From contig CAILVI010000327.1 of the NCBI GenBank assembly GCA_903837595.1, forward strand, positions 1 to 47,689: a stretch of 47,689 nt of DNA, written 5' to 3'. The first letter of the stretch is position 1, and each line of letters opens with the position of its first letter. This stretch comes from an uncultured Thiodictyon sp. (GTDB lineage: Bacteria > Pseudomonadota > Gammaproteobacteria > Chromatiales > Chromatiaceae). A program made the position numbers and the translations under genes. The notes beneath the pieces were generated by a model. The model had not been told where the DNA came from. It worked only from the letters and a program-made list of their open reading frames with translations, and did not search any database. This document shows, in pieces, positions 1-15,000 of this stretch.

Positions 1-3000
1 ACATCCGTCCAGGTCCCGCCCGCCAGGTATTGCCAACGACCTTCGCTACCCGCATTGGCGCTGTTGCCCACGATCACCACACCCGCCAGGGCGTTGGCGC
101 TGGAGCCGCCCGTACCGGCCGTCACCGTATCCGCCGTATCGACAAACTTGGCCGTGAACAGGCTGGCCACCGTGGCGCCCGGCGCCGCCGTCGACACATC
201 CTCCAACACCGCCGCCAGACTCGCCGCCGTCGCATCGCTGCGCGTCGGCGCGTCATTGACTGCGGTAATCGACGTACGCAACCCAAGCGTATCCGCTGAC
301 CAATGCTGGGCGCCGCCGGTCAATCCGGAGAGGTCACTGCTGGCAGCATAGGTCACGATGGTGTCCGAGAAGCGAACGGTGAGGTCGCCCGGTATGCCGT
401 TGTAGTTGCCCGCCGGCTGGAAGCGCAGCTTGGCGTTTGTCGGGAGCAGCACGGCGGTCAGATCGGAGATACCGGTGCCGATGCTGGTCCAATTTACTCC
501 GTTGTCGGTCGAATAATCCCAGGTCCCTTGCGCGGCAGTCGCGGCATTACCGATGATAGCGACTCCACCGAATGCGCCGGCCGCATTGCCGCCGCCGGTG
601 ATGGCGCTCTGGTTGTCAGCGGCATCGCTGTAACGCCCACCAAAGAGCGAATTAACCGTGGCCCCCGAATTTGTCAGTACATCTTCGAGAACCGGACCCA
701 GCGGCTGAGCGCCGCCAACGGTGATGGTCGGTGCGTCGTTCACGTTGGCCACGGCGGCAGTCAGGGTCAGCGGATTCTGTGCCCAAGACCCGGTCGCCGG
801 CATTGCGCCAAGATTTTTCAAATCCGCCGCGTTGGTACTGGTTACCAGCGTCTGACTGTTGTCCGCCACGCGCACGGTCAGCGAACCAGGGGTGCCTTGG
901 AAGTTGGCCGCCGGCACAAAATGCAGCTGGGCATTGGCTGAAATCAGGATGGCATTGGTATCGCTCAACAAACCCGAGGTGGGCACTGGTATCCAGCTCG
1001 AACCACCGTCCAGTGAGAACTCCCAGGTGCCCTGCCCCGCCACGGCCGCATTGCCGGTGATGGCGACATAGGTCAAGGCGGTCTCGGTATTGCCACCGCC
1101 AGCGGCACTCTGGTTATCGATCGAGTCGGTATAGCGAGCGTTTAACAGACCGATGAAGGTGGCGCCCGACGTGGTCGTGTCCTCAGTCACGGCGATGCCG
1201 ATGGCCGAAGCATTATCGGCCGTCGGACGATCATTCACCGGCGTCACAGTAATGGCGACAGTACGGGTATCCGTATTGTCGACCGCGCTGCCCGACACCA
1301 GTCCCTGCGCCGTGTTGGGCGCGACATTGCCACGGTCATGCACGGTCACGGTCAACTGGTCGTTGCCGTGATAGTTGGCAGTCGGCGTGTATTTCAGCAG
1401 ATCCAGTGCGGCATCAATGTCGGCCCGCGTACCTTGGACATGGACGGTCGCCGTGCCGTTCGTTGTCGAGTCGACAAAGGTCAGGCCCGCGACACTGCTG
1501 AAATTCAATGTGCCATGGGTCACCGACACATCCGCCTGCATAATGTAACCGGCGATATCCGGGTCGGTAATCGTAAAGGCGCCGACAGTGGAAAGGGTGC
1601 TGTCTTCCGCCACTGTGAGCGAAGCCGGCGCAGTAAGCACCGGGGGATTGTTGACGCCCGAGACGGTGAACTGTAGGGTCTTCGTATCCGTCAGGTTGAC
1701 AGGCACCGTACCCACATTGCCATGGTCGTTGACCGTCGCGGTCAGGGTCTCAATACCGGAGAAATTGCTGCTGCCGGTGTAATTGAAATTGTTGGCGAGC
1801 GCCAACAACGCATTGATATCGGCAACCTTGCCTTGCACCACCACAGACGCTGAGTTGTTACCGCTGATGACCGCAGCAGTACCTGAACTGGTGGTAAAGA
1901 AGCGCAGGTTGCCGCTGGTGACGGACAGCGTCAGCGTGGTGGTGGCGGCCTCCGCAGCGTTACCACTGTCAGGGTCAGCGATACTGATGCCGGTGATGAA
2001 CTCAAGCGTGTTTTCCGGAATAGCGGCGATGCTGGCCGGCAGGGTAACAGTGGGGGTGTCATTGACATTGACCACGCCCACGGTGGAGGTAATCGCGACC
2101 GTGGTCGTGTCCACACCGCTGTTCAGCACACCGCCACTGTCCTGGATCTGCGTCAGCGTAAAGACCCGGTTGCCGGCGCTCGGTGCGTCGACGTTCGTGT
2201 TCTGGTAGGTGATCCCATCGATGAGGCTGTTCACGTTCGCGGACGCGACGCCCGCACCCTTGGTCAGCGCCACCGTGGCGGTGCCACTGGCAATGCTCAC
2301 CGTGTAAGTCATCCCATTGGTGGCCGTCGTACCCGTGCTATTGCCACCCAGCGTGATCGTCGTGCCATCCACCACCAGCGATTCATTCACACCGTCTTGC
2401 AAGCCGCTGACGGTGAAGGTCAGAGCGATGACGCTCTGGGCCGACTCGATGGTGCCCGCCGCGGCACTACTGAAGACCGCGACCGGGAGCGCCTGCGTGC
2501 CAACCCCCGCCGCCTCGGTAAAGGTCGGGTTGCGGCCCGTGGCCGTCAGCGTCGGCGCGTCATTCACCGGCGTGATGGTGATGATGCCAGTCAGGGTATT
2601 GGAGTCGAGCGCGGTGGGACCGCCCGCCAGGGCGTTGTTGTTGCCGTCATTGACCTTGATGCTGTAACTACGCGTGGCACTGAGCGCCGTCGGGTCTTCC
2701 GACGTGCTGCGGTAACGCAAGGCGCTGAGCACATCGCCCAGGTTGGTCTCGGTGGCACTGGCATTGAGGTCAATCACCAGCGGCTTGCTGCCAACGCCGT
2801 TGTTGGTGGCGTTGACGGTACCGACCGTGACCCAACTGGTGCCATTATGCCACTGCACGTTGCTGCCACTGAGCTGGACCGCATTGGCGGCCGGCGTGAC
2901 ACCGCTGGCCAGGTCCAGTACGTCACCGCTCGTGTAGGCCGCCAGACTCAGTGTGATACTACCGCCGCCGAAGCTGGCGCCGACAAAATCGACATCGCTG

Positions 3001-6000
3001 ACGCCGCTACCGGAGAGCAGCGTCACCGCCGGGACACCCGTCCCCGGGGCCACGTTCTCCTGCACCGTCGGATTCGTGATCGTCGCCGTCAGTGTCGCGG
3101 CATCATTCAACTTGACCACGCCCACCGTCGAGATGCGCGTCACCGCGGTCGTATCCGCACCGCTGTTGAGTACGCCGCCGCTGTCCTTGATTTGCGTCAG
3201 CGTAAACACCCGGTTGCCGGTCGTCGGCGCGTCGACATTCGTGTTCTGATACGTGATCGCATTGATCAGGCTATTTACGTTCGCCGGCGCCACACCGGCA
3301 CTGGTCAACACGACCGTCGCCGTACCGCCGCTCACGGTGACCGTATAAGTCATCGTGTTGGTGGTGGTCGTCCCACTGCTATTTCCACCCAACGTAATCG
3401 TCGTGCCATCCACCACCAACGACTCATTGACGCCGTCCAGCAGTCCGCTCACCGTGAAGGTCAGACCAGTGATGTTCTGTCCAGCCTCGATCGTCCCCGC
3501 CGCGGCACTGCTGAAGACCGCCACCGCCGCCCCCTGCGTGCCAACCCCCGCCCCCTCGGTAAAGGTCGGGTTGAGGCCCGTCGCCGTCAGCGTCGGCGCG
3601 TCGTTGACCTTCACCACATCGACCGTCGAGGCAATCCCCAGCACGGTCGTGTCCACCCCACCGTTGCTGGTCCCGCCGCTGTCCGTCACCTGCGTCAGCG
3701 TAAACAGCCGCCCGCCGGCCGTCGGATCGTCACGGTTGGTATTCTGGTAGGTGATCCCGTTCACCAGGGTATCGACCGCCGCCGCGGCAACGCCGCCGGC
3801 CTTCGTCAGCACCACCGTCGCCGTGCCGCCGGACAGGGTCACCGTATAACCCATACCATTGGTGGTCGTCGTGCCGGAACTGTTCGCACCCAGCGTGATC
3901 GTCTTGCCATCCACCACGATCGATTCACTGGCACCGTCTTGCAGACCGCTGACCGTGAACGTCAGACCGGTGATGGTCTGACTACTCTCAATCGTCCCGG
4001 TGCTGGCACCCGTGAAGACCGTCACCGCCGCCGCCTGCGCGTTCAACCCGGCCGCCTCGGTAAAGGTCGGATTCGCCCCCGTCGCCGTCAGCGTCGGCGC
4101 GTCATTCACCGGCGTGATGGTAATGGTACCGCTCAGGGTATTGGAGTCGAGCGCACTCGGACCACCGGCCAGCGCGTTGTTGTTGCCGTCATTGACCTTA
4201 ATGCTGTAGCTGCGCGTGCCACTGACCGCCGTCGGGTCATCCGAGGTGCTACTGTAGCGCAGGGCGTTGAGCACATAGCCCAGGTTACTCGCACTCGCGC
4301 TGGCATTGAGGTCGATCACCAGCGGCTTACCGCCAACGCCGTTATTGGTGGCGTTAACGGCACCAATGACGGTCCAGCTCAAACCATCGCTGGAGTACTC
4401 CACCGCCGTGCCGTTCACTCGCACCGCGTTGGTCGCCAAGCCGGTACTTGTCGGCAGGTCCAGCACGTCGCCCGCACGATAGGTCGCCAGGCTCACCGTG
4501 ATACTGCCGCCGCCAAAGCTCGCGTTGACAAAGTCCACATCGCTGACCGCGCTACCGGAGAGCAGCGCGACCGCCGGGACGCCCGTCCCAAGCCCCACGT
4601 TTTCCACCACCGTCGGACTCGCCACTGTCGCCGCCAACAACGGGGCATCGTTGACCTTCACCACGGTGACGGTGGCAGTAGCAACAGCGCTCGTCAATTT
4701 GCCATTCGCAACCACGCCGTCGTCGGTACCGGCGTCCGTGACGCTCACGGTCAGGGTGCGGTCGCCATTGGTCGGGTTGTCGGTGGCATTGTTGTAAGTG
4801 GCAGCCTGAAGCAGACTCTGGAAGCCGCTGACCGCAGCGAAGGTCACACCATTAGGGACAATGGTGAAGGTGCCAGTGGCGGCAACGTAGGTCACACGGT
4901 AACTACCGCCGACCAAGACACTGCCGACATCGGTGGCCAACGCGAAATCGGTGCCACCGATGTTGATCTTTTCGTTGTCGCCGTCCTGCACGCCGGTAAC
5001 GACTAACGTCATTTGCGTCAGGTTGGTGTTGTCCGCGTCGCTCAGGGTAGCGCTCGGCGCGATGGCCACCGCAACGTGCGCCGTATTGGCGCCTTCGGTC
5101 CAGGTTACCGCGGTATCACTACCGAGCCCGGGGCCGTTCAGATCGACCACCGGGGCATCATTGAGTTGGCTGATCGTGATCAGGCCTGAAAGGCTGTTAG
5201 AGTCCAGCCCGGCGCCGCCGCCGGCCAAGCCGTTGTTGTTACCGTCGTTCAGGACGATGGAATACGCCCTGGTCGCATCGCTCCCATTCGCGGTCGGGTT
5301 GTCGCTGGTGCTCTTGTACTGGATCGACTCGAGGATTGCCGCCAGTACGGCGCCCGGGGTCGCCGAAGCATTGAGATTGATGACCAGCGGGCCCACGATG
5401 CCGCCGGATACCGAGGCGACACCGGTCGGCAGGCCGCTCAACAACAGGGTATCGCCAGCCCGATAGTGGTCCAGCGAGACGGTGATGGTGCCGCCCCCGA
5501 AGTTGGTCACCCCGGTCGTCGTACCGATATCCGGATCGGTCGCCCCGGCGGTCCCCGCATTGATGAGGATCGTGGTCGCCGTTCCCGTGCCAAGCCCACT
5601 CGCCTCTGAGATCGTCGGGCTTGCCGGAGTACCAGTGATGACTGGATTATCGTTGCGCTTGTCAATCTGCACATCCACATTGACACTGGCGGCGGACACC
5701 CGCGCCTCCACCGTATCGGTGGTCGTGTCATAGGTCTGCGGCGCGGCAAGATCGGTCGTCACGGCCACGACCGGGGCGGCGGCCGAGGACGCGCCGGAGG
5801 GAATGGCGTTCTCCACCGCAAAGACGACCAACCGCGGCGGGGTCCCCAGACCAGAGGTATTGGCATTGGTATTCGCGACAAACTCGATCTGGGTCGCGCT
5901 GGAGAGCACGAGCGCCTTGGCTGTTGAGATCCCACCACTGACCAGGGCATTGATATCAGAAAGCTTTACCCAGGTAGTGCCATACAGCGAGACTTTCCAG

Positions 6001-9000
6001 TCACCGAGGCCGGCATTGTCAAAGCCGCCAATGGCCACGCCGGCCATATTGCCGCTGAGACCGTCCGGGTCGGTGAAGTTGCTGCCGCCGAGCAGCGCGC
6101 CTAAGGTGGTGGGCGTGGCCGGAGTGGTCGCGATGCTGCCATTGGCGTTGAGGGTATCCTCAACACCGTTCAAGGTGGCGCCAGCGCTAAAGGTCGGCGC
6201 ATCGTTGGACGGCTTCAGCGTGATATTCACAATGGCGGTGGTCGACAAGGCGCCACCAACACCCTGCGCATTGTTCGGCTGGGCGCCATTGCCGTCCATG
6301 AAGGTGATGGCAATCGCCTTGCTGCCGTCCGTCAAGGCATCCTTGTTGTTGGAGTAGGACAGGTTATGCAGAATCGCATTGACCGCGTCACCCGTGGCAG
6401 CGGTGTTGAACGTCAGCAACAGCCGTCCGCCCACGCTGTTATCGGTGATGGTGGCCACCGCCGTGCCGTTATAGGTTAGCGATGCACCGCTATCAAAGAC
6501 CTTCAGACCCGAAACCAAATGAAAACCGCCGAGGATACCGATACCGTTGACCCCGTTCTGGATCACAAAGAAATCGTTGGCATCCTGACCCGCGTTATCC
6601 ACTACTGTCAGGGTGGCACCATTGAAGCTGGTTTCCCCCGGGGTGGGGACCAACTCCACGTCCGCCAGGGATGCATCGGCAAAGTTGTCGAGCAGCAGGG
6701 CGGGAGGGGCCGAATTGACGCCAACCGCCTCGGTGAAAATAATACTGTCGCTATTCAGGTTAGAGATGATCGGTGCATCGTTGACCTTGGTCACGGTGGT
6801 CGAGAGCGTCACCGTCGCAGCCGTCCAGCCGCCGGTACCGCCAATACCAGCCGAAATATTCTTACCGCTGCCAGCCACAAAGGCCGTGCCATCGGATAGC
6901 CGAACCACCAAGGTACCTGGGGTACCATTATAGTTGGCCACGTCCGGGTTGAAGCGAATCTTGTCGCTGGTCGTCAATACCAGGGCATGAGCGTCGTCGA
7001 GACCGCCGTCAAGGCCACCGTTGGTCGTGGTCGGGGGGATGTTGACCCAAGCACCGCCGGTGTAATACTGCCAATGCCCCTGGGTGCCGGTCGCCGCATT
7101 GCCGACGATGGCAACCCCGGCCATCGTGAAATTGGTATTTTGCGAATCGACGTCGTGGAAGTTGGCGCCAAACAGATGGGCGACCGTGTCGCCCGTCGGC
7201 GCTGGATTGACGAAAAGCGCATTGGGAATAGGATAGGCCTGCCCCGCATCCTCGTTCACCGGCGCCAGCGTGGCGCTGCCCGTGGCCGTCGGCGCGTCGT
7301 TCAGTCGGCTGACAGCGACGCTGATCGAACCGCTGGCCGTCAGGGCCGTCGTCGTACCGGTGCCGTTATTGCCGAGGTCACTGAGCACCACTGAAATCAC
7401 TTCGGTGGCAAGCGGATTGTTCCCGGCGGTGTAGGTAACGCCGTTCACGGCGTTCAGGGTATTGCGAACGTCAGTCAGCGTACCGGTGATCGTCACGCTC
7501 CCGGAGCCATTCCCACCAATGGATGCAGCACCGCTGGAGACGACGTTGATGATCCCGTCGGCATTGGCTAGGGTGACTTGGACCATGCCCTGGTAGGCGC
7601 CGGTCCCCTCGTTGCGGCTGGCCTCAATGTCGTCCAGGGTAAAGCCGGCCGTACTGAGGTCAATCGGGGTCCCTTCAGTCGCCGCAAATCCAGCGGTCGT
7701 GGCGATCGTCAAGCTCGGCGCATCATTGATCGCCGTGACGCTGGTACCCAGCGCGACTGCATTCGACCAGCCACCGGTGCCACCAATATTGCCAGTCAGT
7801 GGCAGTAGGTTTGTCACCGAAGTACTGGCGGTAAAGTTGGTGCCATCCGACAGGCGTACCGTCAGGCTCCCGGGCGTGCCGTTATAATTTGCGACGTTGG
7901 GGTTAAAGCGGATCAAGTCACTGGCCGCCAGGACCAGCGCATGGGCGTCGTCCAGCCCCCCATCAACACCACCGTCGGTAGTCGTCTTGGGGATGTTGAC
8001 CCAAGCGCTACCGTTGTAATACTGCCAATGCCCGTTAGCCCCCACCTCGGCATTGGCGGTGATCGCCATTCCGGCCAATGGGGCACCGCTGGAGCCGCCG
8101 CTGACGGTGTCGGCGCTATCTGAATACTTAGTGCCGCTGAACAAGCTGCCCACAGTGGCGCCGGTGGGCGCAGCAAAGCCGCCGGAGTTGGGCGGATTGG
8201 CCGCGCCAGCGTCCTCATTGACCGCTGTCAGGGTAGACGTCGCTGCGACCGGCGCGTCATTCACCGCGTCGACTGTAATCGCAACGGTACTGGTCGCGGT
8301 CAAGGGGCCGCCGGTGCCGGTGTTGCCTTGGTCATTGGTGACCAGGGTCAGGGTGTCGGCGCCGTTGTAGTTGACCGTCGGGCTATAGACCAAGCCAAGG
8401 AGTGCGGCATTCACCTGGGCCGCGGTCCCGGCAATGGTCACACTGGCGGAATTGTTCGCGGTGATGGCCGCGCCGCCGCCAGTGACGGCCTGCAGCGTGC
8501 CATGCAGCACGCTGACCGTGGTACTGAGATAATCGACCCCGCCAACACTGGTATCGATGAGGTCGTTGACGCTGATCGTGTTGGCCGCGCCAAAGGTCAG
8601 CGTGCCGTCCTCGTTCACCGTCTGCGCCGCCGGCACCTGGTTGACCGGCGCATCGTTGATCGGCTGCACCGTGATGGTGACGGTCTTGATATCAAAAAGA
8701 TTGTCGGCGCCGGGGGCCGCTGCCGTACCAGTGGTCACAATCCCGTCGCGGTTGACATCGCCGGCGTGGCCGAGGTCATCGGTGCGCACGGTCAAGGTAT
8801 CCGTGCCGGCGTAGTTCAGGGCGCCCTGGTAACTCAAGGTCCCCAAGGCGGCATTGAGTGCGCCCAGGTTGCCGGTGACGGCGACCGTGGCGGCACCATT
8901 GGAGGTGCCATTGGCAAAGGTCAGTCCGGTCGTGCTGCCAAAGGTGACGGTGCCGTGGCCCACCGTCAGGGTCACCAACAGCGGGCCGAAATTGGGATCG

Positions 9001-12000
9001 ACCGCCAGCGCGCGGTTCACGCTATCGGCGTCGGCTATGCTGATCCCGCCGATGGCCAGGGGCTGTTCCTCAACCGCAATACGTGCACCCGGCACCGTGA
9101 TGACCGGCGGATCATTGACCGGGATAATCTCGATATTGAAGATGCCGGTCGGCTCCCCACCGCCACTGCCGTCGGACAGGGTAAAATTGAAGGCGTCGGC
9201 CGTCCCCTCCAACCCGTCATGCCGATAACTGACGCGATTATTATTGAGGTCGTCCTGGGTAAAGGCGCTGCCCACCCCGAGGATGGCGCCATTGAGCAGC
9301 AGTTGACCGTACTGCACATCCGTCGTGATACGGAACTGGATCTGTGGATCGGTATTATCCGGGTCGGTCCCCTTAAGGTCCGCCGCGGTAATGATCCGCG
9401 TGTCTCCCTCATAGAGGGCCTTAGCGCCGGTCAGGCCGGTATTGTTCAGAATCACCGGATCGAGGGTGCCCGGCACCACGTTCAGGGTCACGGTCCGCGG
9501 CGTACCGACGCTCAGTTGACCCGGGATGACAACGCCTTTACTGTCATCGGGGGTGAGCTGGAAGCTGTCGTGGAAATTATTGGTGCCGTTCTGAATATAT
9601 CTAAAGTTGCCGGCCGCCAGATCGGCCTGGCTGACGAGCGTCGTGGCCATGTTGGTGGCGTCGATGGTCACCCATTGGGTGCCGTCAAAGCGCTGCAGCG
9701 TACCGTAGGCCGCCAGCGCGGTGACATGAAAACCGAGTTGCACGCTAGTGGATTGGTAAGCCAGGGCGCCGGTCTTGTCGCCGGTGCCATCGACATCGGT
9801 CAGGACGATGGCCAGGTTGCCCGCAGTGTTGAAGACATAGGTCGCACCCAGGCCCATGGTGCCGGCCGCGCTCACACTGGCGGTCGGGGTGTCGTTGACC
9901 GGGGTGGCGTCGATGCTGAAGATCGACTTGGTCAACACAGTGCCGCTGCCGTCGGTCAGCGTGAAGCTGAAGCCGGAAATGAAGTGCTCACTGCCGTCGT
10001 GGGTAAAGGTGATTCTGCCGGCGTCAATGTCGGCCTGGGTGAAGGTGCCGCCGAGGGTGAGTGCTACGCCACTCTTGTACAGCGTCCCATTGCTCGGCAT
10101 GGTCCCGCTAAGGGTAAAACGGCAATCGGCAGCGGGAGCCTGCAGGATGGTATTGGTGATTGTCGCCGCCGTGCCTTCATTCAGCACCAGGGGCAGATTC
10201 TGGCCAAGTGGATTATTAGAACCCACCACATGTACAATTACCGTGCCGGTGGCTGTATGACCATTCGAATCGGTCACGGTGTAGTTGAAGCTGCCATCGC
10301 CGACAAACGCGTTTTCCGGCGTAAAGGTAATCGTGCCGTCGCCGTTAATCGTCGGCAGACCGTGTCCGGTCCCGGCAATGGGAGCCACCGCGGTAATGCT
10401 TAGGGTTCCCACGCCACTATCGTTGCTCAGCAACAGGGAGGGATAAACAGTGACTGCCGTATTCTTGTCGGTATACAACACATCGGCTATGGCAGCAGGG
10501 GGGTTACCGTCACCGCCGACGGTTACGGTACCGCCGCCGTAACCGGTATTGGTATTTCCGTTGCCACCTTGGGCACCCGTGTTCGAGGTCAAGCTGATGT
10601 CGACCTGGACCGGCCGAATGGCACCGCCCGCGTCGTAGACACCACCGGGCCGGTTCAACTGGATGTTGTAGGCGCCATCGCGCACCGTGACGACAAAACT
10701 GTCAGTCCCCGGGGGGCTGTTGAAGTAGTTTTGATAGGTTAGCGCGCCGCTGTTAATGTCGGCCTGGGTGAAGATCGAGCCGGTACCCAGCGGCGTACCA
10801 TTCAGAAGCAGCCAGCCATAGGTGGGCCTGGACTCCAGGCGGTAGGTGATCGTGTCCAATTCAACATCGGTGGCCGACAATTGCGACACGGTAATGGAGG
10901 CGGTATAGACCCCGGCGCCCAGGGTCAGCGTGTTGGGCGTTGCCAACACCGGGTCGTCATTCACGGCGATGACGTCAATGCTGATGGTATTGAGGTTGCC
11001 GGAAATGGCCGACGAGCCGCCTTTGTCCGTCGTCCCGAGTGTCGCGCGCGTCTCGCCGCTGCCATCGCTGACCGAGACGCTGCCGAGATAGGTGTTGTCC
11101 AGCGCGCGCACCGACAGGGCGCCGGGATTGCCGTTATAGTTCAGTACCGGGACAAAGCGGACCAGTGCGCTTGGCGAGAGGACCAAACCGCCGCCGGCAT
11201 CATCGACGGTGCCGATGGCCGCCCAGTGGGTGCCATCAGTAGAATACTGCCAGGTACCCTGGGTCGCCGCGTTGGCGCTGTTACCACCGACAATGGCAAT
11301 GCCCTTGACTGAGGCACCTGGGTCCGTATCCACAAAGCTATAGCCGGAGAAATTGCGAATGGCGGTACCGGTATTGGCGGCGCCCGGGTCCTCGTAGATG
11401 CGGGCACTCAGGTTACCGATGCCGATGGGTGCCGTGTTGGGTATGCCGATCGTCAGATTGATCGTCGTCTTATTGACCAGCCCGCCCGCGCCGTCGCGCA
11501 AGGTCACGCTGAAGGTGTCACTCGACGCCGCGTCGTTGTTGTGGACATACTTCAAGCCGCCGAGTGCGGCATAGTTGAATACAGTGCCGATCCCGACCGC
11601 ATTGCCGTTATAGGTCAGGGTCCCGTGCGTAGGGAGGGGCCCCTCGATGCGGAAAACCAGTTGTTCCGCGGTATTATCCGGGTCAGAGACCTGAATATTG
11701 CTGGTGGAAAAGGTGAGCGAACTCCCCTTCTGGACATTGGCGCTCAGGACCGAAAGGTCCGGGGCGGTCGCGCCAGGAACATACAATACCGGGGTGTCAT
11801 TAACCGGGCTGACCTTGATGGTCAAGCTGCGGTTCGCCGAGGTGCCGGCGGCACCGCCCTCGGCCACGGTGTAAGACAGCGTTTGGTCGGAACCGCTGGG
11901 CTCGGCACCGTTGTGGACATAACGCAGGCGATTGTTATCGATATCGTCCTGGGTAAAGGTCGTGCCAACGCCGACGGTCGTCGCAAAGGTCGCGTCGTGG

Positions 12001-15000
12001 TTGCTGTCAAACTGCATCACCCCATTGCTGAAGCTGGTGCCGGTGATGGTGTAAACGATCGTGGCCGCCGTGGCCTCGACGTTGGTGATCTTGAGGATGC
12101 TGTTCGTCAAGACCGCCGTGGCGCCTTCATCGACCGCGAGGTAACGGTCGTTCACATAGACAAAGGGGTCGGCCACGGACGTAATGCTGGTGCCCAGTTG
12201 CACGCCAGTCGCCGCGATGTCGGTGCTGCCGCTGGCCACATTGGTGGTGGACCGGCTGACGCCGCTGGAATATGTGCGGCTCACGTTGTCACCGGCCACA
12301 CCGCTGTTATCGATGGCATGGATGGTCAGACTGCCGGGGGTGCCGTTCCAGTTGGCCGTCGGCACAAACCGGAGCAGGGCCGCCGAATCCAAGAGCAGGG
12401 CCGTGCCGGGCGTGACGGTGCCCACGGCCTGCCAGGTGCTGGCCTGGTTGACCGAGTATTGCCAGATGCCTTGGCCGGCGCTGCTGGCGTCCAAGCTGAT
12501 GGCGATACCGGCCAGGGTGTTGCCATCCACATCGGAGAAATGGCCGCTCATCAGGTTGGCAATGGTGGCGCCGGCCGGGTCGAGCGTGTCCTCATTCACC
12601 GCGAGCAGGGTCGCGTCGGTGGCCACCGGTGCGTCGGGGACCGGATTGACGGTCACGGTGATGGTCTTGGTGTCGGTCTTTGCCGACCCGCCGCTGTTGC
12701 CCAGGTCATCGACCACGACGGTAATGGTATCGGTCTTTGCAGACGTGGCATTCGGATAGTTCAAGTCGGGGCGATAGGTCAGGTTTGAACCTGCCAGTGC
12801 CGTGTTGATGGCGGCCAGCGTGCCCTGCACCGTTACACTGTGACTGTTGTCCGCGCCGGCCGTGACGGTCAGTCCGGTGATCGCGGTAAAATCGAGATTG
12901 CCGTGCGCCGCGCTCAAGGTCGCCTGGACCACCGCGGCGCCGGCGTCCGCGTCAGTGAAAGAGATGCCTGACAGGGTGAGGCTGGTGTCTTCGTTGACCG
13001 TCTGAGCGCCCGGCACGACCAGCACCGGGGCCATATTGACCGAGTTGACCGTGATGTCGACGGTGCTGCTCGGCGTACTGGGAGCCCCGGCCGCGTCGAT
13101 CGCGTGGAAGGTAAAGGCGGTGGTACCGACGAAGTTGCTCGTCGGGGTAAAGGTCATCCCGGTGGCCTCGGCCACCGTCACGAAGTCGCCGGCCTTGAGT
13201 AAGGTACCGCTATGACTCTTCAACACGCCGTCGGCCGAGATCGTGTCGATTTGGTACTGGTTGACCCTCGCGTCGGTCGTGTTGTTGGTGCCGCCGTCCA
13301 CATCGGACGACACTAGCGAAAAGGTCTGGGTCCCGTTCTTGTCCACCGCGATGGCGGCATTGACCGTGGTCGGGGCATCGTTGACCGGCGTCACATTGAT
13401 GGTCATCGTCTTGGCCGACGGATCGGTATTGATACCACCATTGGCAATGCCGCCGTCGTCCTGGACCTGGAAGGTAAAGTTACCGTAGCCGGTGCCGTTA
13501 GCATTGGCGACCGGCGCGAACACCAGCTTACCGGCAGCGATGTTGGCCGCGCTGACGGCATCGCCCGCTGACAGCGCGATCCCGTTATTGGTCAGGGTGC
13601 CGTGCAGCGGCAGCGAGGTGATCACGACGCCGCTGAGTGCGTTGCCGTCTATCGCATCGCTGAAGCCAAACTCGGCCGCGGTAAAGGTGTGAGAGCCATC
13701 TTCGGCCACGATGACGGCATTATTGGCGCCGGCGGGGGCGTCATTGACCGCGGTGACAGTGATGGTGAACGCCGTGGGCAGGGTCTCATTGACGGACCCG
13801 GCGTAGCCGCCATTATAGCCATTGATCGTGACATCAATGGCGACCGTACCGTTATAGTTGGCCGCCCCCTGAAACTTGAGTTGATCCAGAAAGGTCTTGA
13901 TGCCGGCGAGGTCGCCTTGATAGAGTATTGCGGGGCCGGTATAGCCGCTGGTGACCAGATTGCCACTGCCGGGCGTTTGAACGGTAACCACCGCTTCATA
14001 CAAGGTACTGCCGCCACCACCGACAGTCCATCCATTGAAGGCAGGGCTGGTGACATCCTCAAGAATCAGCGGTGCCGTCGGCGGGGTGACGACTAGTGGT
14101 ACCAGCAAGCCGTCATAGCCCGCCAGCGCGCTGTCCGCAAAGGCCAGTCGCGTGTCGATCAGGCCGGTGCTGACCTCCAGTACCCAATCGCCCCCCTTGG
14201 CGGCACTGCCGGTCGGGTCGGTGGACGCGGCCAGGTCCGCCTGGGTCAGCCGCGCGAACTGATTGATCAGCAGTGAGCCGTCCGTCCCCGCGCCGATGCC
14301 GCAACCATAGAGCAGGACGTCGGCATTCGCACTCAAGTGGTCCTGCCATTGCGTGAGCAGGCCCGCCTCGGCCAGCAGGTCTTGACCGCCCGCGCCATAG
14401 GCGGTGCCGTTGAGGATGATCTGACCGTCCAGGCCATGTGAGACCAAGTGCACGGCATCCAGGTTCTGGTGCCGGCTGATGACATCGGTCATTTGCTGCC
14501 AGGGGTCGCCCTGGGTGTCGAGCAGGACGATCTCGACCCCGGCGCGGGTGCCGGCGATCAGGGTTTGCTGGTCGACGACGGCACTGTCGATAAAGAGGAT
14601 TTCATGTGCGTCAGGCACCGAACGCACCACGCCGCCGAGCGGTTCGACGCTGGTGGCGGCGGTGTCGGTGGCCACCGCGGTCAAGTCGCTCAACCTGGTG
14701 CCGTCCGCCACCGTGACGGTGCGCGGGTCGGCCGCCGCAAGGTCGGTGCCCGGCAATGGCGGCTGGTCGCTATTCGTCAGGCCGGTCAACACGGGGTGGT
14801 CGCCGGCGGGCGCATGGGTGTCGACGGCAGCGGGGGTAGCGGGGGTAGCGGGGGTAGCGGCGGCGCCCGCCGCGGCGGCCGGATCGCTGACGACGGGGGC
14901 GGCTGGGGTGGCCACGGCGCTCGGCGGCGGCCCGGCGTCGGTGGTCCGGTCGCTGCCCGCGGCTGGGGTCGCCGGGGCCGCGGCGTCGGCCGGGTGTGCA

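Noticed and set aside
2397-10403. Very long plus-strand open frames (for example 2397-5006 and 8328-10403)
   Set aside because: They are antisense to the giant adhesin. Their products are Arg/His-rich or low in complexity with no domain, and arise from GC-rich codon bias and the repeats of the real gene.
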